A stretch of DNA of 64,000 nt, from the NCBI RefSeq assembly GCF_003347015.1, contig NZ_PNFB01000008.1, positions 1 to 64,000 of the forward strand, in the 5' to 3' direction. The DNA is from Brachybacterium sp. YJGR34. Lineage in GTDB: Bacteria; Actinomycetota; Actinomycetes; Actinomycetales; Dermabacteraceae. A program made the position numbers and the translations under genes. Shown one piece after another: positions 1 to 6,754 of this stretch. A model generated the notes under the pieces. The model was not told the origin of the DNA and searched no databases. It saw only the letters and a list, made by a program, of their open reading frames with translations. Each line of letters begins with the position of its first letter. Within the stretch, counting starts at the first letter, position 1.

Positions 1-1
1 C

Positions 2-259
2 CCCACCCGCGACCCGGACGATGACCCCGCCACCCAGGCGGACGGCTCCACCCGGACCGGACCGCTGGAGACCCGCTGGATGATCGACACCAGCGTCCGC
101 ACCCGCACCCGCGAGGCCACCGACCTCGCCACCCCCGCAATCACCCGCCTCCTCACCGACGCATGGGACACCCACCAGAACCTCCGGACCGAGCACCGCC
201 GCGCCCGCCCCCGCCGCATCATCCCCCCACCCCACGACCCCGGACCCCCACCCTTCTGA
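2..259 (+). CDS. C-terminal fragment of an unidentified protein (cut by window edge)
   Basis: An open frame runs from the left edge to a TGA at 257-259, giving the last 85 residues of a protein whose start lies outside the window. The piece is rich in Arg, Thr, Asp and Pro and ends in a Pro-rich tail (…DPGPPPF). No catalytic motif is visible. Arg-rich linkers ending in such Pro tails are common in actinobacterial DUF222/HNH-type proteins, but this is only a resemblance and no function is assigned. A perfect inverted repeat follows within 15 bases of the stop, which supports this being a real gene end. Confidence 0.5.
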   Translation, partial: PTRDPDDDPATQADGSTRTGPLETRWMIDTSVRTRTREATDLATPAITRLLTDAWDTHQNLRTEHRRARPRRIIPPPHDPGPPPF

Positions 260-270
260 GCAGAAACGGA

Positions 271-302
271 ACCGGCACCCCACCACACGGTGAGGTGCCG
301 GT
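271..302. terminator. Inverted repeat between convergent genes (likely bidirectional terminator)
   Basis: ACCGGCACC (271-279) and GGTGCCGGT (294-302) form a perfect 9-bp stem with a 14-base loop. It sits between the end of the left-edge gene (259) and the end of the MurA-family gene on the other strand (348). There is no T-run, which is usual for high-GC actinobacteria. Confidence 0.6.
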
Positions 303-347
303 ATCCCCGCAGGTCGCCCGGAGAGCGGGGCCAGGGCCCGCCGCCGC

Positions 348-1883
348 TCAGATGTCCCGGAAGGTCTCGATCCGTGCGCCGAGCTTGTTCAGCCGCGCGG
401 CGAGGTCCTCGTAGCCGCGGTTGATGACGTAGACGTTGCGCAGCACCGAGGTGCCCTTCGCGGCGAGCATTGCCAGCAGGATCACCACGGCCGGGCGCAG
501 CGCGGGCGGGCAGATCAGCTCGGCGCCGCTCCAGCGGGTCGGGCCCTCGATGAGCACCCGGTGCGGGTCCATGAGCTTGACGTTGGCGCCGAGCTTGGTG
601 AGCTCGGTGAGGTAGATCGCGCGGTTCTCGTACACCCAGTCGTGGAGCATCGTCTGCCCGTCGGCAGTCGCGGCGATGACCGCGAAGAACGGGAGGTTGT
701 CGATGTTCAGGCCCGGGAAGGGCATGGGATGGATCTTGTCGATCGGTGCGCGGAGGTCCGAGGGGTGGGTGGTGATGTCCACCAGGCGCGTCTGGCCGTT
801 CTCCGCGGCGTACTCCTCGGAGCGGTCGTAGCGGAAGCCCATCTCCTCGAGGGTCGCCAGCTCGATCTCCATGAACTCGATCGGGACGCGGCGGACCGTG
901 ATCGAGGACCGGGTGACGATCGCGGCGGAGAGCAGGCTCATCGCCTCGATCGGGTCCTCGCTGGGGGCGTAGTCGACGTCGGTGCTGATCTCGCGGCGAC
1001 CGGTGACCCGCAGCGTCGTGGTGCCGATGCCCTCGATGCGCACGCCCAGCTTCTCGAGGAAGAAGCAGAGGTCCTGGACCATGTAGTTCGGGCTCGCATT
1101 GCGGATGACGGTCTCGCCGTCGTACAGCGCGGCGGCCAGCAGGGCGTTCTCCGTGACCGTGTCGCCGCGCTCGGTGAGCACGATCGGACGCCGCGGCCCG
1201 GTGCCCGCAGCGGTGCTGGCCTGGTAGTTGTGATCGGTGGCCACGACCTCGAGGCCGAAGTGGCGCAGCGCCGTCATATGCGGCTCCACGGTGCGGGTGC
1301 CCAGATCGCAGCCGCCCGCGTAGGGGAGCTGGAAGGCGCCCTCGCGGTGCAGCAGCGGTCCCAGGAACATGATGATCGAGCGGGTGCGGCGGGCGGCCTC
1401 GGCGTCGATCGAGGCGAGATCCAGCCGCGCCGGCACGCGCAGCTCGAGATCGTTCTGGGCGTTGAGCCAGGTCGCCTTCACCCCGATGGAGGTCAGCACC
1501 TCGAGCAGGCGATTGACCTCCTCGATGCGGGCGACCTTGCGCAGCACCGTGGTGCCGGTGTTCAGCAGCGAGGCGCACAGCAGGGCCACGCCGGCGTTCT
1601 TGGAGGACTTCACGTCGATCTCCCCGGAGAGCGTGGTCTCCCCGTGGACGCGGAGGTGGCTCGGGCCGGAGGTGCCCAGGCCCACGAGCTCGGAATCGAG
1701 GGCGGAGCCGATCTTCGAGATGGTCTCGAGCGTCATGTTCTGCTGACCCTTCTCCATGCGGTTCACCGCGCTCTGGCTGGTGCCGAGCTGGGTGGCCAGC
1801 TGGTTCTGCGTGAGTCCGGAGTGCTGACGGGCGTCGCGGATGAGAGTGCCGATCCTCGACAGGTAGTCCTGGTTCACAGTCAT
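348..1883 (-). CDS. murA: MurA-family enolpyruvyl transferase with N-terminal XRE helix-turn-helix
   Basis: The 511-residue product joins a Cro/C1-type helix-turn-helix (about residues 8-63) to a complete enolpyruvyl transferase fold (about 76-511). MurA transfers enolpyruvate from PEP to UDP-GlcNAc in the first committed step of peptidoglycan synthesis. Key residues are present: Lys95-Asn96 (SSKNAG, matching K22/N23 of the E. coli enzyme), Cys192 in GGCDLGTR (fosfomycin-target cysteine), Arg197, Asp395 in GLNIDN and Arg421 in YENR. The active-site loop deviates from the usual GARP and TDMQ wording, so a diverged paralogue is possible. The start is ATG 1883: it lies 6 bases after a TACGGT box. 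An in-frame ATG at 1901 has no better signal. The gene stands alone and is convergent with the left-edge gene. Family assignment is firm; a DNA-binding role for the N-terminus is inferred. Confidence 0.85.
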   Translation of the reverse strand: MTVNQDYLSRIGTLIRDARQHSGLTQNQLATQLGTSQSAVNRMEKGQQNMTLETISKIGSALDSELVGLGTSGPSHLRVHGETTLSGEIDVKSSKNAGVALLCASLLNTGTTVLRKVARIEEVNRLLEVLTSIGVKATWLNAQNDLELRVPARLDLASIDAEAARRTRSIIMFLGPLLHREGAFQLPYAGGCDLGTRTVEPHMTALRHFGLEVVATDHNYQASTAAGTGPRRPIVLTERGDTVTENALLAAALYDGETVIRNASPNYMVQDLCFFLEKLGVRIEGIGTTTLRVTGRREISTDVDYAPSEDPIEAMSLLSAAIVTRSSITVRRVPIEFMEIELATLEEMGFRYDRSEEYAAENGQTRLVDITTHPSDLRAPIDKIHPMPFPGLNIDNLPFFAVIAATADGQTMLHDWVYENRAIYLTELTKLGANVKLMDPHRVLIEGPTRWSGAELICPPALRPAVVILLAMLAAKGTSVLRNVYVINRGYEDLAARLNKLGARIETFRDI

Positions 1884-1889
1884 GGCGAG

Positions 1890-1895
1890 ACCGTA
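1890..1895 (-). promoter_or_regulatory. -10 box for the HTH-MurA gene
   Basis: On the minus strand TACGGT ends 6 bases before ATG 1883, the spacing of a leaderless transcript. No clear -35 hexamer is visible. Confidence 0.45.
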
Positions 1896-1969
1896 ACTCA
1901 TAGATGAGATACGTGCTGTTCAGGCTTCGTGCGGCGATCGTCACGTTGTGCCGCGTCGCTCTCGATGCC

Positions 1970-2497
1970 TCAGGCGGTGACCAGCACCGGGAGCAGCTCG
2001 ACGTAGCCCCCCACGCGATAGGCGAGAGCCGGGTCATAGGGCTCCACCCGCAGCGGCATCCCCGCCTCCTCCGGCGTGCGGTCCGCCTTGCGGTTGTTGC
2101 ACTCCTTGCAGGCGCTGACCAGGTTCGTCCAGGAGGACGGGCCTCCGCGGGAGACGGGCATGATGTGATCCACGGTCGCCAGCAGCGCCTCGCAGGCCGG
2201 GGTCTTGGAGACGCTGCGTCCGCAGTAGGCGCAGGTCCAGTGGTCGCGGTCGTGGACCGCGCGGTAGGAGAAGCCCACCGAGCGCTGCCCGATCCCCTCG
2301 ACCCACGCCCCGCTGAGCTCCCGCGTCAGCTCGAGGGCCAGGGGGACGATGCGGTCCTCGACGATGGTGAGCTCGACGGGGTCGGCGACCTCGCGGCGGA
2401 TCATCCCGAAGGCGTGGCGCACGGTCGTGGTGTGCAGGAGCTCGCCGATCCCGGTCTCCGGGTCGTACCCGAGGTTGTAGACCTTGACCTGGGACAT
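1970..2497 (-). CDS. HNH endonuclease family protein
   Basis: This 175-residue protein has a classical HNH/zinc-ribbon core: CAYC (Cys89, Cys92), the DHI motif (Asp110-His111) followed by PVSRGG, Asn125, and a second pair in CKEC (Cys130, Cys133) ending in N-N-R-K. Stand-alone proteins of this type are common in actinobacteria; the members are predicted metal-dependent nucleases, but the target is not known. The start is fixed by an excellent ribosome-binding site (GGAAGGAGG) just before ATG 2497. The gene is alone; no methyltransferase or toxin partner lies next to it, so a restriction role has no support. About 200 bases upstream hold only weak hairpins. Confidence 0.85.
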   Translation of the reverse strand: MSQVKVYNLGYDPETGIGELLHTTTVRHAFGMIRREVADPVELTIVEDRIVPLALELTRELSGAWVEGIGQRSVGFSYRAVHDRDHWTCAYCGRSVSKTPACEALLATVDHIMPVSRGGPSSWTNLVSACKECNNRKADRTPEEAGMPLRVEPYDPALAYRVGGYVELLPVLVTA

Positions 2498-2705
2498 CGT
2501 GCCACCTCCTTCCGTCGGGCGCTGTGCGTCGCCTCGGCCCGGGGGCGGGAGGAGCTCGTGGACCGAGCACCGCCAGTCTCCCCGAACCGGTCTCCCATGA
2601 CCAGGAAATTCTCCCGATCCCGGGGGACGAGCAGGTGACGGGGACCTGCACAGACCGGGAACATCCCGCTCCGGAGCGCCCTGAGCAGGGCCCGCGCCTG
2701 CGGGG

Positions 2706-3272
2706 TCAGCCCGTGACCACCGTGAGGATGCCGGTGCCGATCAGCGTCACCACCGTGGTCCACATCACGATCGCGATCACCTGCCACAGCAGCACCCAGT
2801 TGCGGCGCACGCCGGTGGCGACCAGGGTCGCGGCGGTGAGGTGCGTGGGCAGCGCGAGGGGGCCGATGAGGCTCGCCCCGGGGACGCCGAACCGCACCAC
2901 CCAGCGCAGCAGACGCTCGCGACCCTTGGAGGTCCTGGTCGCGGGAGCCGGCTCGGGGGCGTCCGACGGGGCAGGAGCGGGACCGCCGGCCATCACCTCG
3001 ACGCGGGCGCCGTGCGCCGCTCGCGCCCGACGGCGGCCCACGATCGCGGAGCGGATCCGGTCGCCGAAGTGGACGATGACGGTGACGACGAAGATGTTGC
3101 CGGCGGCCGCGGAGACCGCGGCGACCACCGGATTGATGCCGGCGATGAGGCCCAGCATGGCCGCTCCCTCGCCCTCGACGTAGGGGATCATCGCGACGAG
3201 CGCCACGATGACGGGCTGGAGCAGCGGCGGGACCTGGTCGATGAGGTTCTGGAGGCCTTCGTAGATGTCCAT
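2706..3272 (-). CDS. Small multidrug export-type membrane protein (COG2426 / Sm_multidrug_ex)
   Basis: The 188-residue product has hydrophobic segments at roughly residues 18-45, 46-70, 128-150 and 155-186. Between the second and third is a hydrophilic Arg- and Ala/Pro-rich cytoplasmic loop. The IPYVEGEGA stretch near residue 30 and the IGPLALPTHL stretch near 140 match the 'putative small multi-drug export protein' family. Transport has not been shown directly for most family members, so a substrate should not be assumed. The open frame extends to 3398, but ATG 3272 is preferred because AGAGGA lies about 10 bases upstream and the hydrophobic fold begins right after it. Confidence 0.75.
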   Translation of the reverse strand: MDIYEGLQNLIDQVPPLLQPVIVALVAMIPYVEGEGAAMLGLIAGINPVVAAVSAAAGNIFVVTVIVHFGDRIRSAIVGRRRARAAHGARVEVMAGGPAPAPSDAPEPAPATRTSKGRERLLRWVVRFGVPGASLIGPLALPTHLTAATLVATGVRRNWVLLWQVIAIVMWTTVVTLIGTGILTVVTG

Positions 3273-3426
3273 GGTGTCTGCTTCCTCTGTGCCGGAGTTC
3301 GCTGTATGCGATGTATTCATCCTGGTCGTCGAGGGGTTCCGGCAGTAGAGCGAGATCTCATCGGCTCCCGTGAGGCCCTGTGCGGCCGCCGCTGACATCT
3401 GTCACGTGCCGCCTGATGCACGGGTC

Positions 3427-3432
3427 TAGGAT
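3427..3432 (+). promoter_or_regulatory. Likely -10 box of the antiporter gene
   Basis: TAGGAT lies 22 bases before the ATG at 3454, leaving room for the strong GGGAGGAGG ribosome-binding site between them. No convincing -35 is visible. Confidence 0.4.
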
Positions 3433-3453
3433 CAGGCGGGAGGAGGTCCGTGC

Positions 3454-5157
3454 ATGCCCGTGGAAGAGCTCGAGCTCGTCGCCGTCGTGGCCGTGCTGCT
3501 GATCGTGGCAGCGAGCTACTTCGCCGGGAAGCTGGGGGTGGCCACCCCGATCCTGCTGGTGCTGCTCGGCGTGGGTCTGAGCCTGCTCCCGGGCGTGCCC
3601 GACATCGCCCCGGACCCCGAGCTGATCCTCGCTGGCGTCCTCCCGCCGCTGCTGTACTCCGCCGCGGTGAACATGCCGGTGGTGGACTTCCGTCGCGACC
3701 TGCGGACCATCGGCGCGCTCTCGGTGGTGCTGGTGCTGGTCTCCGCCTTCGTGACCGGGGCGCTGCTGTGGTGGATCTTCCCGGATCTGAGCTTCGCGGC
3801 GGCCGTCGCCGTCGGCGCCGTGATCTCTCCACCGGACGCTGTGGCCGCCACCTCCATCGGCAAGCGCCTGGGGCTGCCGCCGCGCCTGCTGACGATCCTC
3901 GAGGGGGAGGGGCTGGTCAACGATGCGACCGCCCTGGTGCTGCTGCGCACGGCCGTCGCCGCGACCGCCGGGGCCTTCTCCTTCTGGGATGCCGCCGCGG
4001 ACTTCGGCTACGCCGTGGTCGTGGCCATCGTCGTCGGGGCGGTGGTGGGCACGATCGCGGTCGCCGTGCGCTCGCGGATCGACCAGCCGGTGCTCACCAC
4101 GGCGATCTCCTTCGTGGTGCCCTTCCTCGCCTTCCTGCCCGCCGAGGCCGCCGGCGCCTCCGGGGTGCTGGCCGTGGTCGCCGCGGGCCTGGTGACCGGC
4201 GCGAGCGCCGTGCGGCGCCTCAGCGTCCAGGACCGCACCTCCGAGCGCACCAACTGGCTCACCGTGCAGCTGCTGCTCGAGAACGGCGTGTTCCTGCTCA
4301 TGGGGCTGCAGCTGTGGACGCTCGTCGAGGACGTGCGGATCTCCGGCCTGTCCATCGCCGATGCGCTCTGGATCGGGGTGCTGATGGTGCTCGCGCTCGG
4401 TGTGGTGCGCGCGGCGTTCGTGGTGCCCGTGGTGCTCACCGCCCGCACCCGCCGCTCGAGCCACGAGGACCGGGCGCGACGCTTCGCGGAGATGCTCGAG
4501 CAGGTCTCCGTCGACGAGCAGTTCCAGCAGCATCCCCGGGGAGCGCGCATCGAGCGCTGGCTGCAGCGCCACCACGCCGACGCCCGCTTCTACGCCAGCA
4601 ACGGCCTGGGCTGGCGTGGGGGAGCGGTGATCGCCTGGTCGGGGATGCGCGGTGTGGTGACCCTCGCCGCCGCCCAGTCGCTGCCGCTGGACTTCCCCTA
4701 CCGCTCGGAGCTGATCCTCATCGCCTTCGTGGTGGCGCTGGTGACCCTGGTGGGCCAGGGCGGGACCCTCCCGCTGCTGATCCGGCTGCTGGGCATCCGC
4801 GGCACCGACGAGCAGAAGGCGCGCCGCGAGCTGACGCTGCTGCTCACGGAGCTCGACGAGGCCGCGATCGGCCAGGTGCTCGAGAACCCGGGGCTGCGCC
4901 GCCGCGACGGCAGCCGCTTCGAGGACGCCGTCCTGCGCACGGCGCGCGAGGCCCACGCGCGGATGTCCGTCCCGCAGAAGCGGGCGCGGGCGGAGGATCC
5001 CGCGCGCGCCCAGTACACGGAGCTGATGTCGATGATCCATGAGGCCAAGCAGGATGCCCTGGGCGAGGCCCGCTCCACCGGCTCCTACGACTCGACCGCG
5101 ATCGCCCGCGCGCAGGAGCAGCTCGACCTCGCGCAGCTGCGACGGCCCGATTCCTGA
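3454..5157 (+). CDS. CPA1-family Na+/H+ antiporter
   Basis: The 567-residue protein has about 12 hydrophobic helices over residues 5-450 and a cytoplasmic tail of about 115 residues rich in Glu and Arg. Hallmarks of monovalent cation:proton antiporter-1 proteins are present: PPDAVAA (126-132) with the ion-binding acidic residue, EGEGLVNDATAL (150-161), and GMRGVVTLAAAQSLP near 397. It should exchange Na+ or K+ for H+ across the plasma membrane for pH and salt balance. The start ATG has GGGAGGAGG seven bases upstream. The next gene begins only about 45 bases downstream on the same strand and could be co-transcribed. The ion specificity cannot be read from the sequence. Confidence 0.9.
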   Translation: MPVEELELVAVVAVLLIVAASYFAGKLGVATPILLVLLGVGLSLLPGVPDIAPDPELILAGVLPPLLYSAAVNMPVVDFRRDLRTIGALSVVLVLVSAFVTGALLWWIFPDLSFAAAVAVGAVISPPDAVAATSIGKRLGLPPRLLTILEGEGLVNDATALVLLRTAVAATAGAFSFWDAAADFGYAVVVAIVVGAVVGTIAVAVRSRIDQPVLTTAISFVVPFLAFLPAEAAGASGVLAVVAAGLVTGASAVRRLSVQDRTSERTNWLTVQLLLENGVFLLMGLQLWTLVEDVRISGLSIADALWIGVLMVLALGVVRAAFVVPVVLTARTRRSSHEDRARRFAEMLEQVSVDEQFQQHPRGARIERWLQRHHADARFYASNGLGWRGGAVIAWSGMRGVVTLAAAQSLPLDFPYRSELILIAFVVALVTLVGQGGTLPLLIRLLGIRGTDEQKARRELTLLLTELDEAAIGQVLENPGLRRRDGSRFEDAVLRTAREAHARMSVPQKRARAEDPARAQYTELMSMIHEAKQDALGEARSTGSYDSTAIARAQEQLDLAQLRRPDS

Positions 5158-5201
5158 CTCTCATGGTGGCGGGCGGCGCCGCGGGGCGTCATGCTGGAGG
5201 G

Positions 5202-6608
5202 ATGGAGGACCAGGAGCGCAGCGCGGACACCCCCCGGGACCGGGACACTCGACAGCGGTGGCAGCGGGAGCGGGAGGAGGTGCTGTCCGAGTACGGCACC
5301 TGGCGGCTCACCGGGGAGCAGGACGCTCCGGCGTCCGCCGAGGTGCAGACCCTGGAGACCCTGCTGCGGCTGAAGGCCGAGCGGCTCGACAGCCCCGATG
5401 TGGGCCTGTGGAGCGAGGAGCTCACGGAGGAGCTGCTCACCCGGACGGTTCCGCGCACCGTCATCCAGCCCCGTGAGCAGGTCATGGACATGGTGCCCAC
5501 GCTCGGCCGCTTCTTCCGGCACCTGCGCGAGACGGGGCGCTGGCGCGAGGAGTCCATGGCGCCCGACGACGTCCCGCGCATCCTGCGCGAGCTCGAGTTC
5601 GCGGCCCTCGAGGCCGCCGACGACCCCACGCGGCGCTCCTTCTCGACCAACATCCTCGGCTACGGCCTGTCCCTCGGCGTGGAGCTCGAGGACGATGACG
5701 AGCTGGCCGCCTTCATGCACTGGTACAACGCTCTGCCGGACGAGGAACGCGTCGCGCTGAGCGAGACGGGCCGCCTGGCGGAGCCCTCCCGGCCCTACGA
5801 CCGCGACCGCGAGATGCGGGAGGTCGCCGACGCCGACGGCTCCGGTCGCCCCTGGCCGTGGTTCCTTCCCGCCCCCGAGGAGGGCGCCGATCCGCTGCGC
5901 GAGGTGGACCTGGACCTCGACGAGCAGTCGTACCGGGCCAACGGCTTCGTCCGCAGCGCCGCGACGGTGCTGGAGTTCGTGGGGGAGGAGCGGCAGGGAC
6001 GGAGACTCACGGCGACCGGTGCGCTGCGCCGTCACGACGTGCGCGAGCTGCTCGGGCGGATGGGCACGGAGACCGAGGTGCACTCGATGTGGGACCACCC
6101 CGAGCTCACGGGGCCGTGGGTGACGCTGCTGGACGGCGGCTGGATCGAGCAGGACGGCGGGGTGATCCGGCGTGCCGAGGGCCCGGTCCCCTACGCCCGG
6201 GCGGCGCAGGACCCCGAGGGCTTCGTCGAGTTCGGTCACGCCGTGCTCACCGCGCTGCTGTTCGGCAAGGACGCCCGGGACCGCGAGGACGGCGGCTTCC
6301 GCGGGATGCCCGACACTCTGGCGGCGATGCTCGAGGTGTGCCGGCCGGGCGGGCTGACGCTGACGCGGCCGGTGGCCGAGGGCGACGAGCGGGACGGACC
6401 GCGGATCCCGCTCGACGAGCGGACCGGGCAGCCGGATCACCTCGAGCTCGCACGGTGGGTGCACGTCGCCGCGGACCTCGATGATCTCGTCGGCTCCGGG
6501 GCGATACGGCGACAGGGCGACCATTACGAGGGGTCGCCGGTCATGATGGTCGCGCTGGTCTCGCTGCTCAAGGAGCGGGGGCCCTCGGGGCCGACGATCC
6601 TCAGCTGA
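5202..6608 (+). CDS. Uncharacterised protein of about 468 residues
   Basis: I do not recognise this protein. It is acidic, soluble and without signal peptide or membrane segments. The N-terminal 40 residues are highly charged, followed by a helical region with a LGRFFRHLRETGRW stretch and a later Trp- and Gly-containing part (MWDHPELTGPWVTLLDGGW). The frame is open from 5163. ATG 5202 is chosen because the sequence before it looks non-coding; GGAGG (5196-5200) is unusually close to it, so the start is uncertain. It lies between an antiporter and helR; the helR promoter element begins about 55 bases after its stop, so it is probably not part of the helR unit. Confidence 0.7.
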   Translation: MEDQERSADTPRDRDTRQRWQREREEVLSEYGTWRLTGEQDAPASAEVQTLETLLRLKAERLDSPDVGLWSEELTEELLTRTVPRTVIQPREQVMDMVPTLGRFFRHLRETGRWREESMAPDDVPRILRELEFAALEAADDPTRRSFSTNILGYGLSLGVELEDDDELAAFMHWYNALPDEERVALSETGRLAEPSRPYDRDREMREVADADGSGRPWPWFLPAPEEGADPLREVDLDLDEQSYRANGFVRSAATVLEFVGEERQGRRLTATGALRRHDVRELLGRMGTETEVHSMWDHPELTGPWVTLLDGGWIEQDGGVIRRAEGPVPYARAAQDPEGFVEFGHAVLTALLFGKDARDREDGGFRGMPDTLAAMLEVCRPGGLTLTRPVAEGDERDGPRIPLDERTGQPDHLELARWVHVAADLDDLVGSGAIRRQGDHYEGSPVMMVALVSLLKERGPSGPTILS

Positions 6609-6663
6609 GCGGACCCCGGCAGGGGTCGTCTCCTCCTGGCGTGGCACCAGTATATTCCGAGGT

Positions 6664-6686
6664 GGGGGGCTTGCGGCAAGGCCCCC
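6664..6686 (+). promoter_or_regulatory. Rifamycin-associated element (RAE) upstream of helR
   Basis: The sequence contains GGGGCTTGCGGCAAGGCCCC (6666-6685), an imperfect inverted repeat whose 11-base arms (6664-6674 and 6676-6686) differ at one position around a single central base. As I recall it, this matches the conserved RAE found upstream of rifamycin-inactivating genes and helR in Streptomyces and mycobacteria, where it is needed for rifamycin-induced expression. It lies 69 bases before the helR start, just after a TATATT box (6651-6656) that could be the -10. The match was made from memory, not by alignment. Confidence 0.85.
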
Positions 6687-6754
6687 TCGGTCGGGCAGGA
6701 TCACGTCCCTCGCGGCACGATCGGCCGTCGAGGACGCCGAACCCTCGGGGAGAC

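Noticed and set aside
163-414. 83-codon frame overlapping the left-edge gene and the terminator hairpin
   Set aside because: Pro- and Arg-rich shifted frame running through the hairpin and into the antisense of the MurA-family gene; the in-frame continuation ending at 259 is the better reading.
3358-5040. Long minus-strand open frame (560 codons) opposite the Na+/H+ antiporter gene
   Set aside because: Its product is His-, Gln-, Gly- and Arg-rich low-complexity sequence, typical of an antisense frame in GC-rich coding DNA; the opposite strand encodes a clear antiporter.
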